DNA of 64,000 nt from an uncultured Lachnospiraceae bacterium. GTDB lineage: Bacteria > Bacillota > Clostridia > Lachnospirales > Lachnospiraceae. Below are positions 53,312-61,432 of this stretch, piece by piece; the stretch's first letter is position 1; every line of letters begins with the position of its first letter. Both the position numbers and the translations under genes were made by a program. A model generated the notes under the pieces. It had not been told where the DNA came from, ran no database searches, and worked only from the letters and a program-made list of their open reading frames with translations. Where the stretch lies: the NCBI GenBank assembly GCA_905201915.1, contig CAJKQE010000001.1, positions 1-64,000 of the forward strand, written 5' to 3'.

Positions 53312-54481
53312 TTAAAATTTTAATTTCAAAGCCTCTAATAGCTTTTCTGCGCTATCCAATTGTTCCTGATTAATACGTTTGCTGAGATGAAGTTCAGCAG
53401 TATATTTTTTTAGTTTACCACTTGAGAGAGCTTTATACCATCTCACAACCTGATAAATGGGTGTGAGATATTTGTGTCTTTCTAAGATAGGATATTTCAT
53501 TTTTAAAGCTTTGTATGGCATAAAAATACGACCTCTGATATATCTGGCGTGCCCACCGTTTTGCCTTGTCTGATCCATAGCAATGCTATTATCTTTTGTT
53601 CCATAAGTTCCCCCATGTAAAATATATTCTTCCATTGCTGATGTAACAGGGGTATGTGAAGATTCTCCAAACCAAACTTCAGATAATTGGATTACATATT
53701 CATAAAAAGTTTCTATTTTTGCTTCTCTGCATAATATTTTAAGCTTTTCATCATTATATGGCATTTGATGATGGATAAGGTAAAGGTCTAAAATAGAGCG
53801 TATTCCACAACCGCCATGCTGAAAATGATATGCCGTATGTGCCAGTAAATGGAAGAAAAAGAATTCATTGGACTGCTCATATTCCAAGCAATTATCTTTG
53901 CCCACAGGTGAGCTGTAATCCCATACTTTTATTAATACTTTATCGAGATTATCCATATTTTCTTTTATATTAAAATGTAATTCAAGCAAAATGTTGTTAG
54001 GAGAAACCAGAGGAACATCGTGATAATTTCGTTCCTGTTTTTTATAAGAACATTTTTCCACTAAGCCATTAATTGCAAGGTCAAGATCTTCTTCATGAAT
54101 TAATATATCAATATCGCAGCTTGTTCTGAGCCATGGCTCTGGATAATATTTTCTTACTCTGGGACCTTTTAACAGGATATAGGGTATTTTTAACTCAGTT
54201 AAAACATGGGTGATTTTCTTGATTTCCGTTTGTGATTGCTCATATCTGTATACAGACATAAAAGATTCATTTATCAGCTTTTTTACATTCGGAGTTTTCT
54301 CTATCATCTTGGATTTGCCTAACACATCTCCTACAATTACACTGATAGAGTGCTTTGAGCATAGCTGAAAAAGCTGTTCTTTTTCTTCTTGCGATAATGC
54401 ACAATATTGCTGTACATCAATATTTTCTTTATGTATCGAACATTTAATTAAATTCATTAATATCTTTGTTATCTTATCCAT
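53312..54481 (-). CDS. Nucleotidyltransferase-fold protein (NTP_transf_5 family)
   Basis: 389 aa. The core IPYILLKGPRVRKYYPEPWLRTSCDIDILIHEEDL (KG...YP...R...DxD) is the signature of the PF14907 uncharacterised nucleotidyltransferase family. Later HLLAHTAYHFQHGGCGIRSILDLYL matches the same family. Members are frequent in capsule and natural-product loci and may modify small molecules or sugars. The gene is convergent to Rpn copy 2 and lies apart from the capsule operon. Possible relic of the capsule region or cargo of the island. Confidence 0.8.
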   Translation of the reverse strand: MDKITKILMNLIKCSIHKENIDVQQYCALSQEEKEQLFQLCSKHSISVIVGDVLGKSKMIEKTPNVKKLINESFMSVYRYEQSQTEIKKITHVLTELKIPYILLKGPRVRKYYPEPWLRTSCDIDILIHEEDLDLAINGLVEKCSYKKQERNYHDVPLVSPNNILLELHFNIKENMDNLDKVLIKVWDYSSPVGKDNCLEYEQSNEFFFFHLLAHTAYHFQHGGCGIRSILDLYLIHHQMPYNDEKLKILCREAKIETFYEYVIQLSEVWFGESSHTPVTSAMEEYILHGGTYGTKDNSIAMDQTRQNGGHARYIRGRIFMPYKALKMKYPILERHKYLTPIYQVVRWYKALSSGKLKKYTAELHLSKRINQEQLDSAEKLLEALKLKF

Positions 54482-54590
54482 TATTTCACCGTAAAATTAT
54501 AAATATTTCATTGTTGTTTGATGTGAGTGTTGTCTACGGATATTTTACTGTATCCAAAATCCCTTGTCTATATAGAAGTGGTAAAGTTTA

Positions 54591-54655
54591 TTCAATGCAG
54601 TCATATTTTGTGGAAACTGGAATAATTTTCATATTTTCGAAGATGCTTTAGGAAA
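54591..54655 (+). repeat. Rpn scar and island repeat, copy 1
   Basis: 54591-54616 matches bases 51070-51095 inside the Rpn gene (FNAVIF region) with one mismatch. It leads into ATATTTTCGAAGATGCTTTAGGAAA, a motif repeated at 55940-55965 and 59213-59240. There is no gene in 54482-54752 otherwise. Confidence 0.7.
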
Positions 54656-54752
54656 CATTAATGTCAGGAGCTTTATGTGAATTGCATGCTATTTTCTAAA
54701 GCTAAAATATGCTAATATAAGGATATCAATCAAAAAGGACAGGTGATTTGTA

Positions 54753-55856
54753 ATGAATAAAACTGTATATGAGATTATGCATAGAAATAGAAAAGTAGCA
54801 AAAATCGATGAGACAGGGTTCTCTAAAGTTTATTACAAAAGTTTTATGCCTTATAATCTTTATCTTGAAGAAGAGGAAGATATAGATACGTTGGTTAATA
54901 ATGTTACAAACTTTAATTATTGGTGTGCCACCAGAGTACTCACTTTAGACAGGACTTATGCGAAAGAAATTTTAAATAGTATAGGAATGACTCAGGCGGT
55001 AACGGATAAGGAAAGAGCAAAGATTGCTTTGAGTTATCGTTGTGCATCTTTAACAGATCCTTTTTGGGTGCGTAAAAAAGGTGAAAAAGTATCTTTTGAA
55101 GAAGTGAATTTGTATGAAAATCATTTAGATAATACATTTATAGATATAGCATTAAAAGGAAAACAATATACCGTAGATAATGAAAATCTTGCAAAAGACT
55201 TATCGACGAATGGATGCTTTCCAAAGGCATGGAAGCGTGTAGAAAATGGTTTTGTTTTATTAAAAGATGGTGGAATTGAAACTGTAGAAAGAGAATTGTT
55301 AGCTAGTAAAATCTGTCAATGTTTTAATGTTTCTCAGGTTGTCTATACGGAAGATATATTTGATAATGAGAAAGTAACTCGAAGTGAAAATATTACATCA
55401 AAAGAGTATTCCATTGCCTCTATGGAGTTAATGGAAATATATTCTCAGAATCATAATCGTGATATAAAAAAATATATTTTATCATTGGATCGACATAATT
55501 ATTATATGATGAACATTATTGATTATCTTGTTGGAAATACAGACAGACACTGGGGCAATTGGGGAGTGTTGGTAAAAAATTCTAATAACAAACCAGTATC
55601 ACTTCATAAATTAATGGATTTTAATCAATCATTTTATTCGTATGACACTTTGGAAGGTGCGAATTGTCAGACCACATTTGGCGTAAAGAAGAACCAGCAG
55701 GAAGCAGCAGAAGAAGCGGTAAAGAGAATTGGAATGAATCAAATCAGTGAAATTAAAAAAGAATGGTTTTCTAAATTACCTCAGTTTTATGATATGTTTT
55801 TGAAACGATATGAGTATTTAAAAAAATGTGAATTATCAGGAAATTTAAAAGATTAA
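54753..55856 (+). CDS. HipA-like kinase-fold protein
   Basis: 367 aa. The C-terminal half carries the HipA-like catalytic block DYLVGNTDRHWGNWGVLV and the metal motif LMDFNQSF; upstream, KAWKRVENGFVLLKDGG resembles the nucleotide-binding entry and ELLASKI the conserved Glu helix. The N terminus is distinct from HipA of E. coli. Such kinases can be toxins that phosphorylate translation factors. No HipB gene abuts it; the nearest HTH gene is 136 bases downstream and membrane-linked. AGGTG precedes the ATG. Rpn scars lie on both sides. Confidence 0.75.
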   Translation: MNKTVYEIMHRNRKVAKIDETGFSKVYYKSFMPYNLYLEEEEDIDTLVNNVTNFNYWCATRVLTLDRTYAKEILNSIGMTQAVTDKERAKIALSYRCASLTDPFWVRKKGEKVSFEEVNLYENHLDNTFIDIALKGKQYTVDNENLAKDLSTNGCFPKAWKRVENGFVLLKDGGIETVERELLASKICQCFNVSQVVYTEDIFDNEKVTRSENITSKEYSIASMELMEIYSQNHNRDIKKYILSLDRHNYYMMNIIDYLVGNTDRHWGNWGVLVKNSNNKPVSLHKLMDFNQSFYSYDTLEGANCQTTFGVKKNQQEAAEEAVKRIGMNQISEIKKEWFSKLPQFYDMFLKRYEYLKKCELSGNLKD

Positions 55857-55882
55857 TTTGGGAAATATATAAGAAAAAAATT

Positions 55883-55991
55883 TTCAATGCAGTTATATTT
55901 TGTGGAAATCGGAATATAATAGATGTAGAAATGGATTTTTATATTTTCGGAGACACTTTAGGAAATAGAGTGGTGGAGGTGCAAAAAGAGG
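55883..55991 (+). repeat. Rpn scar and island repeat, copy 2
   Basis: 55883-55908 matches the same Rpn segment with two mismatches. The motif CGGAGACACTTTAGGAAATA then leads to GGAGGTGCAAAAAGAGG just before the next gene, as at 59216-59258. Confidence 0.75.
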
Positions 55992-56321
55992 ATGATTTCA
56001 TATATTATCACATTTTTAGTAGGAAATTTTTTAGGTGTAGCGCTTATGTGTTTGCTTCAAATTAATAGGCAGTTTCATGGAGGTTCTCCAAGTATTAATA
56101 GAATGTTAGTAAAGCGTGTGAATGAGCTATGTAGAGAAAATGGAGTTACATACGAGGAATTATCATGGAAATCGGAGATACCCTTTGATACGATATTAGA
56201 TATATTAGATGGTGTAGAAGGAAATCCCAGTATGTTTGCTATTGCTAAAATTTGCAAAGGACTGGATGTTTCATTAAGATATTTCTTTGATACAGAAGAA
56301 TTTAGAAATGTTATGTTGTGA
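55992..56321 (+). CDS. Membrane-anchored HTH (Xre-type) protein, copy 1
   Basis: 109 aa. An N-terminal membrane helix (MISYIITFLVGNFLGVALMC, DUF3789-like) is joined by a short linker to an Xre-type HTH (about 38-100: LVKRVNELCRENGVTYEELS, IAKICKGLDVSLRYFFD). 61% or more of the HTH is identical to copy 2 at 59259. A DNA-binding domain on a membrane anchor is unusual. It may sense a membrane event or be a fusion of two small genes. AAAGAGG precedes the ATG. Confidence 0.7.
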   Translation: MISYIITFLVGNFLGVALMCLLQINRQFHGGSPSINRMLVKRVNELCRENGVTYEELSWKSEIPFDTILDILDGVEGNPSMFAIAKICKGLDVSLRYFFDTEEFRNVML

Positions 56322-56355
56322 AGAATATGTCCGCAAGGTAAAAGAAGAATCTTAA
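56320..56355 (+). pseudogene. C-terminal scar of an Rpn gene
   Basis: EEYVRKVKEES followed by TAA, in the frame +1 to the preceding HTH gene, matches the Rpn C terminus EEYVRKVQEES. It begins within the HTH gene's stop codon. Confidence 0.75.
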
Positions 56356-56491
56356 GAGAAAATAGATAGTCTGTTCTGTAGGACTGTGCTATAATCTTTT
56401 CATAGGATTCTTCTGTAGAAATGGAGGAAGAACGAATCATAGGTTTCGCCAGAACTTGTCAGGTTTCTGAAGTTTGTAACGGCTGATCTTG

Positions 56492-56605
56492 AAGAAAGTG
56501 AAGGGGATTGAGGAAATTGAAAAGCTGAAGGTTTTGCATAAGATGGCAGCCAGAGCTGATTCTATATGTAGCTTTGAGAAAGAAGCTGAAGGTATTTTAA
56601 GTTAA
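56492..56605 (+). pseudogene. Short relic ORF, possible Rpn-like C terminus
   Basis: Open reading KKVKGIEEIEKLKVLHKMAA to EAEGILS and stop TAA. There is no start codon; just upstream another frame reads RFLKFVTADLEES. The amphipathic sequence resembles C-terminal parts of Rpn-like proteins. A frameshifted relic. Confidence 0.4.
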
Positions 56606-56609
56606 AAGC

Positions 56610-56872
56610 TTGAATTCGGTGATGGTTTCCCATCGCCAAAACATATCTGTTCCAATGCCGTTTATGGCATTGGAGTCTATAAGGACTCCTAATAAGGGTG
56701 TCTTACTGATTCAGTAATTTATCAATGAAATATATCTAGCAGAGGAATCCTATTAAGGGCTTATATTCTTTCTATTGGATTGCTATTGGGGTTATCTCCG
56801 AAGAAAACACAATTGAAAATATGTATTTACATTATTGAATAATGATATTACGCCGTAATTATTTTACGGCAA
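56610..56872 (+). other. Cluster of hairpins upstream of the ATPase gene
   Basis: This gene-free stretch has four inverted repeats: GGTGATGG/CCATCGCC (56618-56637), TCCAATGCC/GGCATTGGA (56651-56674, perfect), GGAGTC/GACTCC (56672-56689, sharing GGA with the previous stem so the two compete) and GCCGTAA/TTACGGC (56852-56870). It may be a structured RNA or a regulatory leader. Not recognised. Confidence 0.45.
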
Positions 56873-56953
56873 TGGGTTGCGGAATAGTATGCAGTTGGAT
56901 ATACTATTAGCATGAAGTATGCGAACATATTATTTGAAAGGATGTTATGCTTT

Positions 56954-58108
56954 ATGTTAAAGAGATTTAAATTCAAGAATTATAAGAATTTTAGAGATGA
57001 AATAGTGATAGATTTTGGAAACATTGCAGGTTATCAGTTTAGTACGGACTGTATTTCAGATGGCTTAATTGCTAAAATGCTTATTTATGGAAGAAATGCC
57101 ACAGGGAAAACAAATTTAGGAAGAGCAATTATGGATATAGATTCTATCATGTTTGCATACCCGAGATTGATAGGAAATGGAGTATTTCTTAATGCAGATT
57201 CTACAGAGGACTCTGCAGAGTTTTCATATACTTTTGACTTCAGTGGTATTGAACTGACTTATCAATATGCTTGTTTTTCTAATCAGGAACTCAGAGATGA
57301 AGAATTAATTATAAATGGAACCTCTATTTTTAAATGTGATTTTTTAAATAAAAAGTATAATTTTGATAATTTGAAACATATAGGAGCGGAGACGGCAAAT
57401 GTAAATATATATTTACAGGCATTAGAAGGAGATGGGACAACAGAAGAGACTATTGAACCTAGATTACCATTTCTTAGATGGCTGATTAGTAATGTGGCGT
57501 TAAAAAATGATTCTGTATTAATTCGTTTATCTAATTATGTTAGAAGAATGGTCATGATTACAGTGGGAAATGAAATGCCATATCGTGTACGCAGAATGAC
57601 CAGTTCTTTTTATGAGGTTTTAGAGAATCCAGAGAGATTGAAAGACTTGGAAGATTTTTTGAATGCTATGGGGATAGAATGCAAACTTGTGTTAAAAAAG
57701 TTGCCAGATGGTCAAAGGGAATTGTACTTTGCACATGAAAAACTGGTTCCATTTTATGAGAATGCATCTAGTGGAACACTGGCGTTAGTTGATTTGTATA
57801 GACGATTGATTCCTAAAGTGTGGGAAGCTTCTCTCATATATTTGGATGAGTTTGACGCTTTTTATCATTATGAAATGGCAGAAAATGTAATTAAATTTTT
57901 TAAGAAGAAATATCCCCGTTGCCAGATGATTATGACATCGCACAATACAAATTTAATGACAAACAGACTAATGAGACCAGATTGTATGTTTATCTTATCA
58001 AGAAAAGGAACACTGACAGCATTGTGTAATGCTACAACACGTGAATTAAGAGAAGGCCATAATCTTGAGAAGATGTATATCAGCGGAGAGTTTGAAAAGT
58101 ATGAATAA
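56954..58108 (+). CDS. ABC/OLD-type AAA ATPase of a putative defence pair
   Basis: 384 aa from ATG 56954 (MLKRFKFKNYKNFRDEI, the natural start of this fold; 56912 and 56942 are alternatives). Walker A GRNATGKT near residue 48, signature-like SSGTLALVDLYRRL, Walker B LIYLDEFDAFYHYE and the H-switch MIMTSHNTNLM. This is the RecF/SMC-like class used in many anti-phage systems (OLD, AbiL, PARIS). It overlaps the TOPRIM-like gene by 8 bases. The combination suggests a phage-triggered effector pair. Confidence 0.8.
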   Translation: MLKRFKFKNYKNFRDEIVIDFGNIAGYQFSTDCISDGLIAKMLIYGRNATGKTNLGRAIMDIDSIMFAYPRLIGNGVFLNADSTEDSAEFSYTFDFSGIELTYQYACFSNQELRDEELIINGTSIFKCDFLNKKYNFDNLKHIGAETANVNIYLQALEGDGTTEETIEPRLPFLRWLISNVALKNDSVLIRLSNYVRRMVMITVGNEMPYRVRRMTSSFYEVLENPERLKDLEDFLNAMGIECKLVLKKLPDGQRELYFAHEKLVPFYENASSGTLALVDLYRRLIPKVWEASLIYLDEFDAFYHYEMAENVIKFFKKKYPRCQMIMTSHNTNLMTNRLMRPDCMFILSRKGTLTALCNATTRELREGHNLEKMYISGEFEKYE

Positions 58109-59126
58109 TTATAGCAATACGCCTAGAAGCCGAAATCAAACGTTGCTAATTGTAGAAGGAGATCATGAAAAAAATAAACTGTTTTGGCTGATATTTAAAT
58201 GTTTTCCTGAAATTAATATTGACATGGACAATGTTTGGATATACGGAACAAATATATATCTGCTTTATGAAGATATAGTAAAAGAGTATGGCCCTGATTG
58301 GCTAGAAGAAGAAATAGATATTGATTTGCCATTTGTGATCAGTAAGAAAAAGACACCGGATACTCTTCGATATAAAGATGATTTTACCAATATTATTCTG
58401 GTATTTGACTATGAGCGGCATGATACAAATTTTTCAGAAAGAAAAATCTTGGAAATGCAAAATAGTTTTTTAGATATGACGGATATGGGAAAACTGTATA
58501 TAAATTATCCAATGATAGAGTCTTATCAGCATTTAACACATATTCCAGATTGTGATTTTGTAGAGAGAAAGGTACCTGTTGCTTTGCAACCTGGAAGCAA
58601 ATATAAAGAACTGGTTGGAAAAAATTCTGCAATTAAAGAAATTGTTGAGTTTCCGCATAGGATTGATGACTTGATGAAGGGGCGTTTTGGAATTCATGAC
58701 ATGCAAGTTCGAAAAAGTTGTAGTGAAAAAATTTTTGAATTAGCCAACGAAGAGAATATAGAAGAAGACTTACAAAAGATTTTAGAAAATGTAAGAATAG
58801 GTGACGGACAAAAGACATTAAAGTACCAGCTAAAAGCTTGGATAAATAGAATTGGATATGCAAATAAACAACAAACTTATTGGCAGTATGCGAGAAATCT
58901 TTTGGTAGAAATAATTTATCACAATATATGTAAGGCAAATTACATTCAAGAGGGTGTATACAAGATAGCATTGAATCAATATAACGAGAATTTTGAAAAT
59001 CTTGATTTTGGAATAATTTTGAATAAACAAAATATATTTAGTAGCACAGAGAAAGGATTTATTTGGGTATTAAATACATGTGTGTTTGTTGTTGCAGATT
59101 ATAATTTTTCATTGTTGCAGAAATAA
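58101..59126 (+). CDS. TOPRIM-like partner of the ATPase
   Basis: 341 aa from ATG 58101, inside the end of the ATPase gene. LLIVEGDHEKNKLFWLIFKCF (TOPRIM Glu motif) and IILVFDYERHDTNFS (the acidic DxD/E motif) suggest a TOPRIM-type metal site. Then MGKLYINYPMIESYQHL and a helical C terminus. I recall similar hypothetical proteins next to ATPases in Firmicutes, without a named system. In AriB, OLD and Gabija the TOPRIM part is the nuclease effector; the same is inferred here. Confidence 0.65.
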   Translation: MNNYSNTPRSRNQTLLIVEGDHEKNKLFWLIFKCFPEINIDMDNVWIYGTNIYLLYEDIVKEYGPDWLEEEIDIDLPFVISKKKTPDTLRYKDDFTNIILVFDYERHDTNFSERKILEMQNSFLDMTDMGKLYINYPMIESYQHLTHIPDCDFVERKVPVALQPGSKYKELVGKNSAIKEIVEFPHRIDDLMKGRFGIHDMQVRKSCSEKIFELANEENIEEDLQKILENVRIGDGQKTLKYQLKAWINRIGYANKQQTYWQYARNLLVEIIYHNICKANYIQEGVYKIALNQYNENFENLDFGIILNKQNIFSSTEKGFIWVLNTCVFVVADYNFSLLQK

Positions 59127-59151
59127 AATATGCAAAGGATAGCAAGGTAAG

Positions 59152-59202
59152 GAAGAATATGTCCGTAAAAAGCAGGAAAAATCCCAGAATAAAGTTGAAT
59201 AA
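59152..59202 (+). pseudogene. C-terminal scar of an Rpn gene
   Basis: EEYVRKKQEKSQNKVE and TAA match the Rpn end EEYVRKVQEESQDEVK. It has no start and follows 25 bases after the TOPRIM-like gene. Confidence 0.75.
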
Positions 59203-59215
59203 GTTGACAGTTTCC

Positions 59216-59258
59216 GGAGATACTTTAGGAAATAAAGTAACGGAGGCATAAAAAGAGG
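59216..59258 (+). repeat. Island repeat, copy 3
   Basis: CGGAGATACTTTAGGAAATA and then GGAGGCATAAAAAGAGG, matching 55948-55991, lie before the second membrane-HTH gene. Confidence 0.75.
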
Positions 59259-59639
59259 ATGATTTCGTATATTATCACGTTTTTGGTAGGAAGCTATTTA
59301 GGGGTAGCATTTATGTGTTTGTTTCAAATTAATAAAAAATTTACTGGAAGTTCTCCTGATATTAGTAGTACACTGGTGGCAGGAAGAACGGAGGTGTTAG
59401 ATATGGTTGAAGAACGAAAAATATTAGCAAAGCGTGTAAATGAACTGTGTAAGGAAAGAGGACTTACATACGAGGAATTATCATTTAACTCTGAAGTACC
59501 TCTTGATATTGTATTACAGATGGCAGATGCTTCAGTGAAAAATCCGGGTATATTTGTGATTTCTAAAATTTGCAAAGGATTAGATGTTTCATTAAGATAT
59601 TTCTTTGATACAGAAGAATTTAGAAATGTTATGTTGTGA
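59259..59639 (+). CDS. Membrane-anchored HTH (Xre-type) protein, copy 2
   Basis: 126 aa. Membrane helix (about 3-24), linker, then HTH (about 53-117: LAKRVNELCKERGLTYEELS, ISKICKGLDVSLRYFFD). The last 30 residues are almost identical to copy 1. In the linker, ATG 59403 is in frame and preceded by GGAGGTG, so a free 78-aa HTH protein could also be made. In copy 1 that internal start region is deleted, which leaves a pure fusion. Confidence 0.75.
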   Translation: MISYIITFLVGSYLGVAFMCLFQINKKFTGSSPDISSTLVAGRTEVLDMVEERKILAKRVNELCKERGLTYEELSFNSEVPLDIVLQMADASVKNPGIFVISKICKGLDVSLRYFFDTEEFRNVML

Positions 59640-59671
59640 TATGGGCATGGATATTATTAATTTTGCCTAAG

Positions 59672-59721
59672 AAAAGCTGTTACTTTAACGATTAAAAAAA
59701 TTGTGAAGTGACAGCTTTTTT
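59672..59721 (+). terminator. Terminator of the island's last gene
   Basis: AAAGCTGTTACTT pairs with AAGTGACAGCTTT (one wobble) and ends in a T run. Confidence 0.85.
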
Positions 59722-59926
59722 GTTTACATTCTATTGCATATATTTGGTAATTTAGGTATATTAAAAGTAGTAAAATGTTTGAGAACGGGAAATCTGAAAA
59801 GGCATAAATACATTTGAAATTTGCAAATTGTAAAATGATAAAAGTAATTTTACAGTTGTCAAAAACGGATTATTATTGAATAGATGAGTTTTTGGCAATT
59901 TTGTAAATAGAAGGAGAAGTGCGGGT
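59722..59926 (+). other. AT-rich upstream region of the LacI gene
   Basis: About 200 bases with no ORF. AT-rich with several TATA-like tracts but no clear promoter pair or operator palindrome that I can support. Confidence 0.4.
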
Positions 59927-60988
59927 ATGGCGACAATAAAGGAAATCGCAAAGGCATGTAAGGTGTCAGTAGCTACTGTTTCCAATATTTTAAATGAAAA
60001 ACCGGGTGCGAGCGAAGCAACACGGGAACTTGTATTGAAAACAGCAGAAAAGATGGAGTATATGCCTAATTATGTTGCGAAAAATTTAAAGATGAAAAAT
60101 ACAAGAAGTATAGGAGTTATCGTAGAGGATATGACGATTTTCAGTGTGCCGGATATTGTTGACGGCATTACGGAATATTGTGAAGAAGTAGATTATCAGA
60201 TACTTTTGACAAATCTGAGGTTATATAAAAAATATAATGATATTTATTATAACAGAGATGATTATTTTAGTATTGTAAAACGAGAAATGAGAAAATTGAT
60301 GGCAAAACAGGTAGAGGGAATTATTTATGTAACGGCGCATGAAAGAGTGCTGAAGTGCATATCGGAAAATTTTTCAATTCCTTCTGTGCTTGCCTATGGT
60401 TATACAAAAAGTGGCAAAGTGCCTTCTGTGGTTGTGGACGATGAACATGGTGGATATGAAGCGATGCAGTATATTATCGAGAATGGTCATAGGAAAATAG
60501 GAATTATTATGGGGAAAAGTGATAGTATCCATGCACAGAGCCGTCTTCTGGGATGCCAGAAGGCGTTTCGTGACAATGGGATTATTTATGATCCGGAGTT
60601 GGTCTGTGTAGGTGATTGGACAAGAGAGTCAGGCTATAAGAATATTGACGTTCTTCTTGAAAAAGGAGTAACGGCAGTATTTTGTATGAATGACTTGATG
60701 GCAGGAGGTGTATATGACAGGCTGGATGAGCTTGGTATGAAAATTCCTGATGATTTATCAGTTTCAGGATATGATAACAGAGAATTATCCGGTTATTACA
60801 GACCGCCGCTTACTACAGTTAATCTTCCTTTGCATGATATTGGATATAGGGCGGCAGAAATTATGATAGATATGTTAGAGAAAAAAATTCTTCCACAGGA
60901 GGAAGAACTGGTGTATCAAATGCCTTGTCAGAGGTTAATCAGGAATTCTGTCCGGAACATTCAAAATGAGGAAAATGCAATAAAGTAA
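59927..60988 (+). CDS. LacI-family transcriptional regulator
   Basis: 353 aa. N-terminal HTH and hinge: TIKEIAKACKVSVATVSNILNEKPGASEATRELV and MEYMPNYVAKNL. The effector domain has RSIGVIVEDMTIFSVPDIVDGI, VVDDEHGGYEAMQYI, TAVFCMNDLMAGGVYD and SVSGYDNRELSGYYRPPLTTV. It probably binds the palindromes before the GH127 gene and releases them on sensing an arabinose-containing sugar. AAGGAG precedes the ATG. Confidence 0.9.
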   Translation: MATIKEIAKACKVSVATVSNILNEKPGASEATRELVLKTAEKMEYMPNYVAKNLKMKNTRSIGVIVEDMTIFSVPDIVDGITEYCEEVDYQILLTNLRLYKKYNDIYYNRDDYFSIVKREMRKLMAKQVEGIIYVTAHERVLKCISENFSIPSVLAYGYTKSGKVPSVVVDDEHGGYEAMQYIIENGHRKIGIIMGKSDSIHAQSRLLGCQKAFRDNGIIYDPELVCVGDWTRESGYKNIDVLLEKGVTAVFCMNDLMAGGVYDRLDELGMKIPDDLSVSGYDNRELSGYYRPPLTTVNLPLHDIGYRAAEIMIDMLEKKILPQEEELVYQMPCQRLIRNSVRNIQNEENAIK

Positions 60989-61008
60989 AGTGATAATCTA
61001 AAAAAGAG

Positions 61009-61052
61009 ACAGCTTTTCAAAAAAATAAAAAATTTTTTGAAAAGCTGTTTTT
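61009..61052 (+). terminator. Terminator of the LacI gene
   Basis: ACAGCTTTTCAAAAAA pairs perfectly with TTTTTTGAAAAGCTGT, followed by TTTT. Confidence 0.88.
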
Positions 61053-61134
61053 GTGTATTATAGACAAAAAGAGAAAGAAAATAAAAGAAAACAATAAAGA
61101 AAAATGAAAAGGTGTTTGTGCAATATGTATATTG

Positions 61135-61146
61135 TTAAACGTTTAA
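61135..61146 (+). promoter_or_regulatory. LacI-type operator O1
   Basis: TTAAACGTTTAA, a perfect 12-base palindrome with the central CG usual for LacI-family sites. Confidence 0.6.
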
Positions 61147-61225
61147 ATAGAGCTATAAATGATAAAAATATGAAAAAACAAAGAAAAATAAAGAAAACAA
61201 GAGAAAAAAAGAGAAACTATATAAA

Positions 61226-61237
61226 TTAAACGTTAAA
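61226..61237 (+). promoter_or_regulatory. LacI-type operator O2
   Basis: TTAAACGTTAAA, a near copy of O1 with the same core AAACGTT, 91 bases downstream. Confidence 0.55.
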
Positions 61238-61396
61238 ATACATGATTTACTTGCTTTATTTATTGGGAAATATATGATATAAATAAGAAAAATCAATAAG
61301 TAAACGATATAAACCTTCAAAAAACTATAAAAACAGTACTTTTTGGATAAATCAGATGGTGGTTTTGAAGAAAAGTAGGGGATAGTGCAGTGTGGG

Positions 61397-61414
61397 ATAT
61401 TAAACGTTTAATAT
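61397..61414 (+). promoter_or_regulatory. LacI-type operator O3 at the GH127 gene
   Basis: ATATTAAACGTTTAATAT, a perfect 18-base palindrome ending just before the ribosome site of the GH127 gene. With O1 and O2 it could allow looping. Confidence 0.7.
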
Positions 61415-61432
61415 ATGATAGGTGGAAAAGAA

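Noticed and set aside
54753..56321. A HipBA pair formed by the kinase and the HTH gene
   Set aside because: The HTH gene comes after the kinase, is separated by an Rpn-derived repeat, has a membrane helix and a paralogue elsewhere in the island.
56610..59126. Retron, Gabija, PARIS or RloAB system
   Set aside because: There is no reverse transcriptase and no UvrD-like helicase. The TOPRIM-like partner lacks recognisable DUF4435 or RloB features, so only a generic ATPase-TOPRIM pair is claimed.
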